Origin: Halostagnicola sp. A56
GTDB taxonomy: Archaea > Halobacteriota > Halobacteria > Halobacteriales > Natrialbaceae
Reading direction: 5' to 3'
Assembly: GCF_000691505.1 (NCBI RefSeq)
Contig: NZ_JMIP02000014.1
Span: 113,943-177,942 of the forward strand
DNA length: 64,000 bases
Positions 25,403 through 35,585 of the stretch are shown piece by piece. The notes beneath the pieces are model-generated. The model was not told where the DNA came from and ran no database searches. It saw only the letters and a program-made list of their open reading frames with translations. Each line of letters starts with the position of its first letter. The stretch's first letter is position 1. The position numbers were made by a program, and so were the translations under genes.

Positions 25403-25492
25403 CGATGAGTGCTGGCCTGCGAAGGCGAATAAGCGTTGTGTCCCGGGTCGCGAGACACAAAACCTTCGGTAATCGAGCCAAAACGTCGGTCG

Positions 25493-26224
25493 ATGACGCG
25501 GCTCCCGCGGCGTGCGATCGCAGGCGCGCTCCTCGTGAGCGCGATCGCTACGGCGGGAGCGTTGATCTCGCCGGGCGGAGCGAGCGCCGTTCTCGAGTCG
25601 ATCGCCGGCGATCCGGTCCGGTTCACCCTCGTACTCGCGGGGCTGTATCTCGTTCGGCCGCTGTTCGCCTGGCCGACGACGCCGCTTTCGTTCGTGGTCG
25701 GCTACGGCCTCGGCGTGACGTTCGGAGTGCCGATCGCACTCGTCGGCGTCGTCGTCACCGTGACGCCGGTTTTCTTCGCGGTACGGTGGGCCGTCTCCGA
25801 CCCGACGACGGAGTCGTTGGAGACGTTGCCGTTCGGCGAGACTCTCGATCGAGCCGGAAGCGCAATCGGTCGATACTATCGAACGGCGGGGCCGATTCGC
25901 GGGGTGGTCGCCTCGAGGCTCGCGCCGCTTCCGTCGGACGTCGCGACCTGCGCCGCCGCCGGAAGCGGCGTCTCATATCCCCAGTTCGTCGTCGGAACGG
26001 TGCTCGGCGAACTCCCGTGGACGGTCGCGGCGGTCGTGGTCGGATCGTCGGCCGCGACCGTCAGTACGCGCGGCCTCGGGCAACTGGGCGCGGTCGTCAC
26101 TGTCGGTTGTCTCCTCGCGATCGTCGCCTTGCTTGCCGGACCGTTTGTCCGCACGTTCCGGACCGAATCCGCCGGACAGGGCCGTCATGAGGAGGAATCG
26201 AGCCCGTCGTCTGACTCGCGGTAG
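25493..26224 (+). CDS. TVP38/TMEM64 (VTT-domain) family membrane protein
   Basis: A 243-residue protein with about six hydrophobic segments. The VTT-type core is recognisable: RPLFAWPTTPLSFVVGYGLG, then a long loop with the amphipathic segment FGETLDRAGSAIGRYYRTAG, and VVASRLAPLPSDVATCAAAGSGVSYPQFVVGTVLGELPW with the conserved Arg and Gly residues. Members move lipids or take part in membrane homeostasis. The ATG at 25493 is used; the earlier open frame lies in a promoter region (ACACAAAACC about 36 bases upstream). The C-terminal tail is charged and Ser-rich. Confidence 0.82.
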   Translation: MTRLPRRAIAGALLVSAIATAGALISPGGASAVLESIAGDPVRFTLVLAGLYLVRPLFAWPTTPLSFVVGYGLGVTFGVPIALVGVVVTVTPVFFAVRWAVSDPTTESLETLPFGETLDRAGSAIGRYYRTAGPIRGVVASRLAPLPSDVATCAAAGSGVSYPQFVVGTVLGELPWTVAAVVVGSSAATVSTRGLGQLGAVVTVGCLLAIVALLAGPFVRTFRTESAGQGRHEEESSPSSDSR

Positions 26225-26298
26225 CGAACGAAGTCGAATCGACGGTCGTCGAAACAGTAAACGACAATACCATGTATCACGACACACAGTATCGACGT

Positions 26299-27636
26299 AT
26301 GACCGCAGTCGGTATCGACGCCGTCGAAATCTGGACCGGTAACCTCAAACTCGATTTACCCGGCGTGTTCGCACCCGAGAAGGGCGAAGACCCCGAGAAA
26401 TACACCAAAGGGCTCGGACTGAACGCCAGTTCGTTCCCCGACAGCTACGAGGACATCGTCACGATGGGTGCCAACGCGGCTCACCGACTGATGGAACGAA
26501 AGGGACTCGAGCCCGACGACATCGGTCGGATCGACGTCGCGACCGAGAGCGCCTTCGACAACTCCAAGCCGGTCTCGACGTACATCGCCGGCTGTCTCGA
26601 GTCGGTCTTCGAGGGCGACTTCCACCACGCGAACAAAGGCGAGCGGAAGTTCGCCTGCATCGCGGGCACCCAGAGTCTCGACGACGCGTACAACTGGATC
26701 CGCGCGGGTCGCAATCGCGGCCGCGGGGCGCTCGTGATCGCGACCGACACGGCGCTGTACGCTCGAGACGACCCCGGCGAGGCGACCCAGGGGGCGGGCG
26801 CGGTGGCACTCTATATCACCGAAGACCCGGATCTCGTTACGCTCTCGACCGAGCAGGGGTACGGCTCGGCCGACGAGACGGACTTTCTCAAGCCCAACCA
26901 GCAGTTCCCGAGCGTCGACGGTAAGCGCTCGGTGCAGGTGTACCTCGCTCGTATGCGCGAAGCGCTGGTCGATTACCAGAGCGTCGCGGGCGAACTCCAC
27001 CTCGACGACGTTCGGTTCGTGCCGTTTCACACGCCGTTCCCCGGCATGGTTCGCAAGGCCGCGATGTTGGCCTACCGTCACATCATCCGCGATACGGCCG
27101 TCGAAGACGAACTCGCCGAGGAAATCGGCCGGCAACCGCGCTCCGAGGCGTTCGAAACCGACGAGGAGTTCCGCGATGCGCTCCGGGAGTACATGGACGG
27201 CCTCAAAGAGACCGACCGCTACCAGGAGTGGTACGCCGAAACGATCGACCCGACGCTGACGGTCGCTCGAGAGGTCGGCAACTGGTATACGGGCTCGGTC
27301 CACGTCGCCCGGATCAGCGCGCTCAAATACGCCGCAGAGCAGGGCGAAGACATCACCGGAGAGACGCTCGCGGTCGGCTCCTACGGCAGCGGTGCGCAGG
27401 CCGAAATCCACACGGAAGTCGTCCAGAACGGGTGGAAAGCGGAAATCGAAGCGCTCAATCTCGACGAGCAACTCGCGGATCGATACGAGTTGACCTGGGA
27501 CGATTACGAGGAGATCCATGACGCACACAACCACGATATGGACGTCGATATCGAGCCGATGACCGATCCCGCCGGCGAGTTCGTCTTCGGCGGCTGGGGT
27601 CGGATGGGCGAACGGGAGTACGAGTACGTCGAGTAA
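26299..27636 (+). CDS. hmgB: Hydroxymethylglutaryl-CoA synthase
   Basis: Condenses acetyl-CoA and acetoacetyl-CoA to HMG-CoA, the entry to the mevalonate pathway for archaeal isoprenoid lipids. It has 445 residues. Catalytic residues of the family are visible: Glu83 in VATESAFDNSK, Cys120 in FACIAGTQS and His244 in PFHTPFPGM. The SYGSGAQAE loop near residue 370 is typical. The ATG at 26299 (MTAVGIDAVEIWTG) is used because the family starts this way; an ATG nine codons earlier is in frame but unlike the family. Confidence 0.95.
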   Translation: MTAVGIDAVEIWTGNLKLDLPGVFAPEKGEDPEKYTKGLGLNASSFPDSYEDIVTMGANAAHRLMERKGLEPDDIGRIDVATESAFDNSKPVSTYIAGCLESVFEGDFHHANKGERKFACIAGTQSLDDAYNWIRAGRNRGRGALVIATDTALYARDDPGEATQGAGAVALYITEDPDLVTLSTEQGYGSADETDFLKPNQQFPSVDGKRSVQVYLARMREALVDYQSVAGELHLDDVRFVPFHTPFPGMVRKAAMLAYRHIIRDTAVEDELAEEIGRQPRSEAFETDEEFRDALREYMDGLKETDRYQEWYAETIDPTLTVAREVGNWYTGSVHVARISALKYAAEQGEDITGETLAVGSYGSGAQAEIHTEVVQNGWKAEIEALNLDEQLADRYELTWDDYEEIHDAHNHDMDVDIEPMTDPAGEFVFGGWGRMGEREYEYVE

Positions 27637-27908
27637 TCGACTGGTACCTCGAGTAAGCCCGGCGACCGCGTCGTCGGTAGTCAGCGAGGTCGACTAAACC
27701 GACGGCTCGAGGGAACAACTGAACCCCCCTGTTCGGGCCGGGCGGCGTCGAGGAAGATCCTGCAGATGGGTTTTGCGGCCAGTTCGCTTCGATTTGAACG
27801 AGTCTGCTATGACTCCACATCCGCTCTCCGTTCACGCACGTCTCCGTTCGACGAGACGGGAGCCGAAAGCGGAACACGGTTTTTGTGCCTCGGTGACCTT
27901 TCTCACCC

Positions 27909-29243
27909 ATGAACGGATTACAGGCATCGGGGAGTCCGTACGCACCCCACACCGGCGAAACCCTCGAGGCGATGCTCGACGCGGTCGAGGCCGACACGGT
28001 CGAAGCGCTCTTCGACGTTCCCGAGGCGGTCCGGTACGACGGCGAGTACGGAATTGACGCCCGAACGGAACGGGAGACGCGCCGACTGGTCCGGTCGATA
28101 CTCGAGCGTAACGACGACCTGACGGAACTGCTGGGACGGGGCCACTACGGCTACTACGTCCCGTCGGTCGTCGACCACCTGGCGGATCGCTCGGAGTTTC
28201 TGACCTCCTACACGCAGTACCAGCCCGAGAGTTCACAGGGGTTCTTGCAGGCGCTGTTCGAGTACCAGTCGCTGCTCGTCGAACTGACGGGTCTCGAGGT
28301 CGCGAACTGCTCGATGTACGACGCCGCGAGTGCGCTCGGGGAAGCGGCCACGCTCGCAAAGCGAGTGCGAACGGCCTCGGGCCATCGCGTATTCGTTCCC
28401 GAACTCCTGAGCGAGGGCCGACGGAGCACCCTCGAGAACTACGTTGCTGGCACCGATCTCACCGTCGAAACCTACGCGTGTGCGGACGGAACCGTCGACC
28501 TCGAGGCGCTCGAGCGGACGCTCGACGAGGAGACCGTCATGGTCTACGCGGAGAATCCGACGATTCGGGGAACGATCGAAGAACGGCTCCGCAAAATCGG
28601 GGCGGTCGCCGCCGACGCGGACGCGCTGTTCGTCCTCGGAACCGACCCGATCGCGCTCTCGTTGCTCCAGAAACCGGCCGACATCGGCGCGGACGTCGTT
28701 GTCGGCGACGCGAGCGTGCTCGGACTGCCCGCGAGTTACGGAATGGGACTCGGACTGTTCGCGACCCGCGAGTCGTACCTTCGGCAGGTTCCGGGTCGGC
28801 TCGTCGGTGCGAGCGAAGACGCGACGGGGAGACGCGCCTTCACGCTCACGCTCCAGACGCGAGAACAGCACATTCGTCGCGAGCGCGCGACCAGCAACAT
28901 CTGTACGAATCAGGCGTGGGTCGCGCTCCGGACGGCGATCCACGCGGCGGCACTCGGACCCGACGGGATGATCGAACTCGCGAAACGCAGCGTCACTCGA
29001 GCCGAATCGCTCGCCGAGAGGGTCGACGCCCTCGTCGGCGCCAAAGCGCCCGTCCACGACCGGCGCCACTTCCGCGAGTTCGTCGCCCACGTCGACCAAC
29101 CGGCGAAAGCGATCGCCGACGACCTCGAGCGAGACGGCTTCGCGGTCCACGTCGTCGGCGAACACGAACTACAGATTTGCGTCGCCGGCGTCAGGGATGT
29201 CGAACTCGAGGCGTTCGTCGACGCCCTCGAGGGGGTGCTCTGA
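27909..29243 (+). CDS. gcvPA: Glycine dehydrogenase (decarboxylating) subunit 1, GcvPA
   Basis: N-terminal half of the glycine-cleavage P-protein, encoded as its own gene of 444 residues. Family segments: [15 protein letters not shown] at the start, the [14 protein letters not shown] region, [20 protein letters not shown] and [14 protein letters not shown]. It lacks the PLP lysine, which is in subunit 2. The two halves form a heterotetramer that decarboxylates glycine and passes the aminomethyl group to GcvH. The stop and the gcvPB start overlap by one base (TGATG). gcvT and gcvH are not in this window. Confidence 0.95.
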   Translation: MNGLQASGSPYAPHTGETLEAMLDAVEADTVEALFDVPEAVRYDGEYGIDARTERETRRLVRSILERNDDLTELLGRGHYGYYVPSVVDHLADRSEFLTSYTQYQPESSQGFLQALFEYQSLLVELTGLEVANCSMYDAASALGEAATLAKRVRTASGHRVFVPELLSEGRRSTLENYVAGTDLTVETYACADGTVDLEALERTLDEETVMVYAENPTIRGTIEERLRKIGAVAADADALFVLGTDPIALSLLQKPADIGADVVVGDASVLGLPASYGMGLGLFATRESYLRQVPGRLVGASEDATGRRAFTLTLQTREQHIRRERATSNICTNQAWVALRTAIHAAALGPDGMIELAKRSVTRAESLAERVDALVGAKAPVHDRRHFREFVAHVDQPAKAIADDLERDGFAVHVVGEHELQICVAGVRDVELEAFVDALEGVL

Positions 29244-30715
29244 TGGGCGACGACAGCGCCGGGGAACCGCTCGGACGCGCCGACCCGAGCGGCCGCTCGC
29301 GGTACGACCAGGCCCGATACGTTCGAAACGGCGTCTACGAGCCCTTGCTCGTCGAGAAAGATCGAACGTGCGTCGAGATCGACGACTCCCCGCTGCCCGA
29401 GGACCTGACCAGGGACGACCTCGAACTCCCCGACCCGTCCGAACCGGAACTCGTTCGCCACTACACGCGCCTCTCCCAGATGATCTACGGGATCGACAGC
29501 GGTCCGTACCCGCTTGGCTCCTGTACGATGAAGTACAATCCGAAATTCACCGAAGACGTCGCGGCTCTCCCGAGCGCGCTCGTCCATCCGGCCCGCTCGG
29601 CCGATTCGATTCAGGGAACCCTCGAGGTGCTCGCCCGATTGCAAGATTTGCTCGGTCGCATCGGGGGCATGGACGCCGTGACCCTTCAGCCGCCCGCGGG
29701 GGCCGCCGGCGAGTTCGTCGGTATCCGCGTCGCCGCGGCCTACCACGAGCACAACGGCGAGGGCGACCGCAGCGAAGTGATGATCCCCGAGAGCGCCCAC
29801 GGAACGAACTTCGCGACCGCCGCGCTCGGCGGCTACGACGTGGTCTCCCTGCCGAACGACGAGGACGGACGGGTCGACCTCGAGGCGCTCGAGGCCGCAC
29901 TGTCGGAGGACACGGCGGCGCTGATGTTGACAAACCCGAACACATTGGGGCTGTTCGAACGCGATATCGAACGCATCGCCGAAATGGTCCACGACGCCGG
30001 CGGTCTGCTGTACTACGACGGCGCGAACCTGAACGCGCTGCTCGGTCGGGCCCGCCCCGGCGATATGGGCTTCGACGTGATGCACTATAACGTCCACAAG
30101 ACCTTCGCGACGCCACACGGCGGCGGCGGGCCGGGTGCCGGACCGGTCGGCGTCGTCTCCGAACTCGCTCCCTTCCTCCCCGAACCACGAGTTCGCGAGG
30201 CAGACGGCGGTTACGAACTGTTTTCTCCCGAGCACTCGATCGGCCACGTCCATGGCTATCAGGGCAACTGGCTCGTCCTCGTGAAGGCGTTCGCGTACAT
30301 CGCCAGACTCGGAGACGGCGGCCTCGCCGACTCGAGCGCGAAGGCCGTCCTCAACGCGAACTATCTCGCAAGCCAGATCGAGTACGACGTGCCCTACGGT
30401 CCGTTCCACCACGAGTTCGTCGCCAGCGCCGGCGAGCAAGACGCTGCCGACGTCGCAAAGCGAATGCTCGACTACGGCGTCCACCCGCCGACGACCAAGT
30501 GGCCCGAAATCGTCTCCGAGGCGCTCATGACCGAACCGACCGAAATCGAAAGCAAAGAGACGCTCGACCAGCTCGCGGCCGCGTTCAATGCCGTCGCCGA
30601 AGACGGAGACGAGGTCCTCGAGGCCGCGCCCGAACGAACGACTGCGCGTCGGATCGACCAGACGAGTGCCGCTCGGAACCCGCGACTGTCCTGGCACGCG
30701 CTCGAGGACGAGTAA
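29243..30715 (+). CDS. gcvPB: Glycine dehydrogenase (decarboxylating) subunit 2, GcvPB
   Basis: PLP-binding half of the P-protein, 490 residues. The PLP lysine is Lys286 in NVHKTFATPHGGGGPGAG. Other signatures are YPLGSCTMKYNPKF, TLQPPAGAAGEFVGI, PESAHGTNFATAA and PEHSIGHVHGYQGN. I chose the ATG at 29243, coupled to the gcvPA stop; the frame remains open far upstream only because it runs antisense-like through gcvPA in another frame. The N-terminal ~30 residues are an Arg/Asp-rich extension. It converges on secY, which ends 77 bases downstream. Confidence 0.95.
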   Translation: MGDDSAGEPLGRADPSGRSRYDQARYVRNGVYEPLLVEKDRTCVEIDDSPLPEDLTRDDLELPDPSEPELVRHYTRLSQMIYGIDSGPYPLGSCTMKYNPKFTEDVAALPSALVHPARSADSIQGTLEVLARLQDLLGRIGGMDAVTLQPPAGAAGEFVGIRVAAAYHEHNGEGDRSEVMIPESAHGTNFATAALGGYDVVSLPNDEDGRVDLEALEAALSEDTAALMLTNPNTLGLFERDIERIAEMVHDAGGLLYYDGANLNALLGRARPGDMGFDVMHYNVHKTFATPHGGGGPGAGPVGVVSELAPFLPEPRVREADGGYELFSPEHSIGHVHGYQGNWLVLVKAFAYIARLGDGGLADSSAKAVLNANYLASQIEYDVPYGPFHHEFVASAGEQDAADVAKRMLDYGVHPPTTKWPEIVSEALMTEPTEIESKETLDQLAAAFNAVAEDGDEVLEAAPERTTARRIDQTSAARNPRLSWHALEDE

Positions 30716-30791
30716 CGTCGCGCTCTCGGATCGTTGGGCCGCGTCGAGAAATCGAGAGACAAGAAAAAGCGTCGTCCGATCGAGGTGGCGG

Positions 30792-32246
30792 TTATTCGCC
30801 GCCGCCGAACATCTGGCGCATCATCGGGTGCATCTCCATCATCTGCTCTTCTGCGATCTCCTCGTACAGTTTGTACGTAATGGAGACGGCCAGCAGGAGG
30901 CCGGTCCCGTCGACCCCGCCGATGGTGCCGAGCATGTTCGCCCAGACGGCGAGCAGCCCGACGAGCGCACCGCCGATGACAGTCACTTGCGGGATGTACC
31001 GCTCCATGACCTTCTCGATGACGCCGACGTTCTGTCGGAAGCCCGGAATCTGCATCCCCGAGTTCTGGATCTGTTGGGCCGTCGCGTCCGGGCCCATGTC
31101 GGTCGTCTCGACCCAGAAGACCGCGAAGATCGCCCCGCCGATGACCATGAACGAGAGGTCGACGCTGACCCGGATCATGACCATCCACCATGCCTGGTCG
31201 ACCTGCGCGGTCCACCACATCCAGTCCTGGGGCGAGTAAATTGGCGACACGTAGTAGAAGAACCCGGAAACGGGGGTTGATCCACTGTAGACGCCGAGTA
31301 CGCTCGGCATCCCAACCTGCGTTTGGACGATCTGGCCGATGAACTGGATGTTCGCCTGCAGCGCGCGAACGAGGATCATCGGCAGGACGCTCGCGTAGAT
31401 GAGCTTCACCGGGAAGCGGCCGCGAGCGCCTTTCACTCGAGAGTGACTCAACGGGATTTCGACGCGCACCGACTCGGCGTAGACGACGATTGCGAAGATC
31501 AGAATCGTCGTAAATAGTGCGAGGAGCTGTCCCTGATTGAGCAGGATCGTGCTCAGCCCGTCGCTACTGAAGACCGAACCGACGGCGATCTCGCCGGTAA
31601 TGATGCGATACCAGTCGAAGAAGAACCCGCCGGCCTGGGGCTGGATGAATCCGGCGACCAGCCGCTGGCTGACGCCGGCGATGATGAACAGCCCGATACC
31701 GCTTCCGATCCCCCACTTGCTGACGACCTCGTCCATGTAGAGGACGAGGATCCCGCCGGCGAAGACCTGGGCGAACATCAGCAGTTTGATCTCCGTCGCT
31801 GAGAACGCGAAGCCGCCGAGTTGCAGCGACTGCTGGGCTGGGAGGATGCCGCCGGCGAACACCATCGGGAGCGCCGTCAGCGCGGTCATCGCGACGACGA
31901 GTACCTTCTGCAGTCCCTGGTAGAGGACCTGATCCCGGGGGTCGTCCGTGTCCAGACCGAGCAGATTCGCACCGCCGAGCAACTGCATGACGATGCTGGC
32001 CGTGACGATCGGGCCGATACCGACCTGGAGCAGCGAGCCCTGCGCACCGGCGATGACCGAGCGGAACTGACCGTAGATATCCTGTCCGCTCGCAGCGCCG
32101 AGCAAGTCGATGTTCGTCAAGAAGAAATACAACACGAGGATGCCCGCCGTCCACGCGAGCTTGCGCTTGAAGGGAACGTGTCCCTCCGGACGACGCACTG
32201 TCGGCATCCGCGTCAAAACCGGTTCGGCGGCTTCCTTCCATCCCAT
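30792..32246 (-). CDS. secY: SecY, protein translocation channel
   Basis: Central pore of the Sec translocon, 484 residues with ten predicted transmembrane helices. Typical segments: PVLTRMPTVRRPEGHVPFKR at the N terminus, DIYGQFRSVIAGAQGSLLQV, GIGPIVTASIVMQLLGGANL, GIGSGIGLFIIAGVSQRLVA and RVEIPLSHSRVKGARGRFPV with the cytosolic loop arginines. It is the last gene of the ribosomal run, 3 bases after rpl15. It is larger than bacterial SecY because of longer loops. Confidence 0.96.
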   Translation of the reverse strand: MGWKEAAEPVLTRMPTVRRPEGHVPFKRKLAWTAGILVLYFFLTNIDLLGAASGQDIYGQFRSVIAGAQGSLLQVGIGPIVTASIVMQLLGGANLLGLDTDDPRDQVLYQGLQKVLVVAMTALTALPMVFAGGILPAQQSLQLGGFAFSATEIKLLMFAQVFAGGILVLYMDEVVSKWGIGSGIGLFIIAGVSQRLVAGFIQPQAGGFFFDWYRIITGEIAVGSVFSSDGLSTILLNQGQLLALFTTILIFAIVVYAESVRVEIPLSHSRVKGARGRFPVKLIYASVLPMILVRALQANIQFIGQIVQTQVGMPSVLGVYSGSTPVSGFFYYVSPIYSPQDWMWWTAQVDQAWWMVMIRVSVDLSFMVIGGAIFAVFWVETTDMGPDATAQQIQNSGMQIPGFRQNVGVIEKVMERYIPQVTVIGGALVGLLAVWANMLGTIGGVDGTGLLLAVSITYKLYEEIAEEQMMEMHPMMRQMFGGGE

Positions 32247-32249
32247 ATG

Positions 32250-32741
32250 TTATTCCTCGTCTGATTCGTCGGCGTCGGCTTCAGCGTCCGCAGCCGCTTG
32301 CGCGCGCTCGGAGAGAACCGGCTCTCCGCCCGCGTCCTCGAGTTTTTCTCGAGCGGCATCGGTAAAGGCATCGGCCGTGATCGTGAGCGTGTTCCGGACC
32401 TGACCGGTGCCCAAGACTTTTACGACGTCTGCCTCGTGACCGTCTTCGACGACATCACGGGCATCGATTTCGTAGCCGTCACCGGATTCGTCGGCGAGGT
32501 CGTCCGCGACGTAGAGTGCGACGTCTTCGTCGAGCTTCTGGACGTCGATTTCGACGACATCGTCGCGAATACCCTGCGGTCGTTTGAAGCCGTGTTTGTG
32601 CTTCGGTTCGTAGTTGTGAAACTCGTGTTTTGAGCGCCCGGCGCGACCGCGTCCGCCGCGGTGGCCGGCTCCCCGACGATTCTTGTGGGAGCCGCCACTG
32701 TGCGTTCGCGAACCGCGTTGGCGTCGTTTTTTACTCGTCAT
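32250..32741 (-). CDS. rpl15: 50S ribosomal protein L15 (uL15)
   Basis: A 163-residue large-subunit protein. The basic N-terminal arm (SKKRRQRGSRTHSGGSHKNR, then GAGHRGGRGRAG) inserts into 23S rRNA; the globular part includes VVKVLGTGQVRNTLTITADAF, the family's core. It ends in an acidic tail ([15 protein letters not shown]). It lies 2 bases after rpl30 and 3 before secY, the normal archaeal spc order. Confidence 0.95.
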   Translation of the reverse strand: MTSKKRRQRGSRTHSGGSHKNRRGAGHRGGRGRAGRSKHEFHNYEPKHKHGFKRPQGIRDDVVEIDVQKLDEDVALYVADDLADESGDGYEIDARDVVEDGHEADVVKVLGTGQVRNTLTITADAFTDAAREKLEDAGGEPVLSERAQAAADAEADADESDEE

Positions 32742-32743
32742 GG

Positions 32744-33211
32744 TTATCGCATCGATTCTAGGAGGTCGTTAATCTCCTGGGTTGTATGTTTTCCGAGTTG
32801 GCCACCCTCTGCGGCGGCGTGTTTGAGGCCGTCGTGACCGCCCCGCGGCGGGTGCAATCGAAGCGTCGGCGAGAGACCTTCCTCGCGAAGCGTCGTCTCT
32901 TCGGCCAGCAGCGATTCGGCCAGTTCGCTAAAGTCGCTGTACTCCGTGTTCTCCTCGAGCCACTCCTCGTCGACATCGGACTGACGGCCCTCGAGCGGTT
33001 CCGCTCGGTTCGCGAGCAGCGTTTCGAGGACGTTCTGGTCCGGTTCGCCGTGGGCAACGAAGTCGTTTACCTTCGTCACCATTCCCCGGTACGCGTCGGT
33101 ATCCGGGATCAACGTCGCGTGGTTGACGTTGTGGATGTTGAGCATCGAGAGCGTGTCGTCGACTTCGGTCTCCCGATTTACCTCGCCGCGAAGCTGTACG
33201 ACGGCTTTCAT
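32744..33211 (-). CDS. rpl30: 50S ribosomal protein L30 (uL30)
   Basis: A 155-residue archaeal/eukaryotic-type uL30, longer than bacterial L30. The core [39 protein letters not shown] and the C-terminal [24 protein letters not shown] are recognisable. The start overlaps the rps5 stop (ATGA). Confidence 0.95.
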   Translation of the reverse strand: MKAVVQLRGEVNRETEVDDTLSMLNIHNVNHATLIPDTDAYRGMVTKVNDFVAHGEPDQNVLETLLANRAEPLEGRQSDVDEEWLEENTEYSDFSELAESLLAEETTLREEGLSPTLRLHPPRGGHDGLKHAAAEGGQLGKHTTQEINDLLESMR

Positions 33212-33836
33212 CCGTCGATCACCTCGGGCTGGCGCGCTTGCGAGGCGTTCTCGAGCGCGTTGTAGGTCGCCTTCGCGAGGTTGACCGTCGTTCGGGTGTT
33301 ACCGTGGCTTTTCGTCCAGGCGTTTTCGATGCCCGCGAGCTCGAGGACGGCGTTGACCGTGTCACTCGCCGCCAGTCCCAGGCCTTCCGGCGCGGGGATG
33401 AGTTCGACCTCGACGGAGCCGGCTTTGCCGGTCGTCTGGTGGGTCAGCGAGTGTGGCCGTCGGACCGGTCCTCCCAGGATCCCGAACCGCGCGGGACCTT
33501 GATCATGTTGAGCTTTGCGATACCGATCGCCTTCTGGATGGCGGAGCCGACCTGATCGTCTCGTCCCTCGGCGTACCCGATGAATCCGTCGCGGTTGCCG
33601 ACGACACAGACACAGCGGAACTTTACCCGCCGTCCGGAGTCGGTCATGCGCTGGACCATGTTGATGTCGAGAACCTCGTCGTCCAGTCCGGGGAGGAGCT
33701 GGTCGACGATTTCGGGTTCCTTCAGGGGAAGCCCCGTGTTGAGGGCGTCGTCCATCGTGTCGATGTCGCCCTCCTGGACCTTCCGGCCGAGACGGGTGAC
33801 CGGCTGCCAGCCGTCGTCGTAGTCGTTTCCACTCAT
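33208..33836 (-). CDS. rps5: 30S ribosomal protein S5 (uS5), frameshifted in this sequence at ~33458
   Basis: Small-subunit protein at the mRNA entry site; about 209 residues expected. The first part reads normally through [20 protein letters not shown] and [14 protein letters not shown], then hits a stop. In the neighbouring frame the expected protein continues with [36 protein letters not shown] and [20 protein letters not shown], ending at 33208 with an ATGA overlap to rpl30. Restoring one C (a GACGG read as GACCGG on the coding strand, near 33458) gives a 630-base gene. Because uS5 is essential and both parts are perfectly conserved, I take this as an error in the sequence. Confidence 0.9.
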
Positions 33837-34381
33837 TCTAGGATCGCCTCTCGTACGTCATCGAAATGTTCGGGTAGTTCGGTCGCATCGAACTCGCCGC
33901 TGTAGAGCGGTTCGTCGAGGCTCTCAGCGTACTCAGCGATGTGTTCGCCGCGAGTTCGCTCCCAGTCCGCGAGGACGCTATCGTTGTGGGGAATCTCGAG
34001 ACCGGCGTCGATCGCACCCTCCTGTACGGCAAAGGCCTTGTTGCCGGGCGTCGCCGTGTTCAGACCGATATCGAGGACCGCCTCCTCGAGATCGGATTCG
34101 ACTGCGCGTTTGCCGGCCAGCAGGCCGGTCAGGTACGCCGCCGGAATGTTTCCCGTCGGTGCTTCCCAGCCGTACTCGGCTAAGTCGCTCGAGTGTGCGC
34201 TCGCGATCGTTTCGTCGCCCTGGGGTCCGGGGGAGATCAGCTGCGCCGTAGTGTGCTTGTTGCTCTTGCGAGCAACGAGGCGGGGCTTGCCCGATTTCAG
34301 CAGGCGCAACCTCTGGTGGTAATCCGTCCGGACCTCACGGCGACGACGCATCGGTACTTTGTATCGTGGTCCTGTCGCCAT
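33833..34381 (-). CDS. rpl18: 50S ribosomal protein L18 (uL18)
   Basis: A 182-residue archaeal-type uL18 that binds 5S rRNA. Core segments: [60 protein letters not shown] and [11 protein letters not shown]. It overlaps rps5 (ATGA) and rpl19e (1 base). Confidence 0.95.
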   Translation of the reverse strand: MATGPRYKVPMRRRREVRTDYHQRLRLLKSGKPRLVARKSNKHTTAQLISPGPQGDETIASAHSSDLAEYGWEAPTGNIPAAYLTGLLAGKRAVESDLEEAVLDIGLNTATPGNKAFAVQEGAIDAGLEIPHNDSVLADWERTRGEHIAEYAESLDEPLYSGEFDATELPEHFDDVREAILE

Positions 34382-34830
34382 TATTGGTCACCGTAGTTGT
34401 CGTCGATGTAGTTCAACAGGTACCGAACGCTTCGGAACTCGCCACCGCCCGCTTTCTTGTAGAGCTGACGGTACTGCGTCGGCGTTAGTTCGCCTTTATC
34501 GCGGAGTTCACGGAGCTTTCGGCGCTGTGCGCGAATCTGTTTGGTCCACTCGTCTTTCTCGTTCTGGCGTGCGCCCTTCTTGCCGCGGCGCTTGCCCGGG
34601 CCGTTCTGGTGGCCGTACGCGCGTTTCGCGTTGCGCTCACGGGCCTGTCCGCGGGAGTTCCCGCTGGCCTCCTCGGCCTGGATAACGCCCTGATCGACGA
34701 GGTCGCGGATTTCGTCACGCGTGATCGCCTCGGCGATGTCGGACTGGGCGTCGGGATCGAGCCAGACACGGTTCTTGCCGACGTCGAGGACGTCGGATGC
34801 CAGTCGTTTCTGTGCGGAAAGATCGGTCAT
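34381..34830 (-). CDS. rpl19e: 50S ribosomal protein L19e (eL19)
   Basis: A 149-residue protein found only in archaea and eukaryotes. Family start [40 protein letters not shown]; the basic central extension ([33 protein letters not shown]) and [20 protein letters not shown] follow. It overlaps rpl32e by ATGA. Confidence 0.96.
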   Translation of the reverse strand: MTDLSAQKRLASDVLDVGKNRVWLDPDAQSDIAEAITRDEIRDLVDQGVIQAEEASGNSRGQARERNAKRAYGHQNGPGKRRGKKGARQNEKDEWTKQIRAQRRKLRELRDKGELTPTQYRQLYKKAGGGEFRSVRYLLNYIDDNYGDQ

Positions 34831-35582
34831 TGTTCGTCCTCCACTTCGACTTCCACGTAGGTCGGGTTCAACACGCGAACGCCATCGTCTTCGGCGAGTT
34901 CCTCGATCCGCTCGCGTTTGCGAGCGCCGACCGAGGAGGCGATCCGAACCGCCTGAGTATCGCCGTCGACACCCTCGAGGTCGTCCGTGTTCTCGACGTA
35001 GACCTCTTCGAAGCCACTCGGATGCTTGCCTCGAGCGGCTTTCGGCGTTCGGTAGCCGGCCTGAACCTTCGGCCCCTTTCCTTTGACGCCTTTGCGCTGC
35101 TTCGAGAGCTGACCGCGCGGGCGTCGCCAGGATTCGGGCGTCCGCTTTTTCATGTGGTAGTCCTGCCGGTTGAACTGCGGTTTGCCTTCAGCGCTGCGCT
35201 GGTTCAGCAACCGCTGTTCGTTTTCCGAGAGCTCCGGCGTCTTCTCGACGAGACCGCGCGGTTGCAGTTCCGTCTCGACGTCTTCGTCGATGTCCTCCTC
35301 GGCGTCTTCGTCTTCGATCTCGGCTTCGGTCTCCTCGGAAACCTCGAGGTCGCCGACGTCGGCCTTGATACGCGCGGCGAGCGCGTTGCCGATACCGTCG
35401 ATCTCGGCGAGGTCGTCCTGGGACGCCTCTTTGACGTCCGTGACGGATTCGTATTCGGCATCGCGAAGCGCGTCGGCCTTGCTCGCACCGACACCGCTGA
35501 TGCTCTCGAGTTCTTCTGGCTCGTCGCCTGCGTCCGAGGGAGCCTGTTCGTCAGTGTCGTCTGCGTGTTCGTCGTCTGCCAT
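34827..35582 (-). CDS. rpl32e: 50S ribosomal protein L32e (eL32) with helix-hairpin-helix extension
   Basis: A 251-residue protein in which only the last ~135 residues are eL32 ([60 protein letters not shown]). The first ~110 residues are an added acidic region with two tandem helix-hairpin-helix-like motifs ([20 protein letters not shown] and [20 protein letters not shown]) and an acidic linker. This extension is known from haloarchaeal eL32 proteins; its role on the ribosome is unclear. Confidence 0.94.
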   Translation of the reverse strand: MADDEHADDTDEQAPSDAGDEPEELESISGVGASKADALRDAEYESVTDVKEASQDDLAEIDGIGNALAARIKADVGDLEVSEETEAEIEDEDAEEDIDEDVETELQPRGLVEKTPELSENEQRLLNQRSAEGKPQFNRQDYHMKKRTPESWRRPRGQLSKQRKGVKGKGPKVQAGYRTPKAARGKHPSGFEEVYVENTDDLEGVDGDTQAVRIASSVGARKRERIEELAEDDGVRVLNPTYVEVEVEDEQ

Positions 35583-35585
35583 CTA

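Noticed and set aside
28478-29242. Upstream extension of gcvPB through gcvPA
   Set aside because: The extension is an Arg-rich shadow of gcvPA; the ATG at 29243, coupled to the gcvPA stop, gives the family N terminus.
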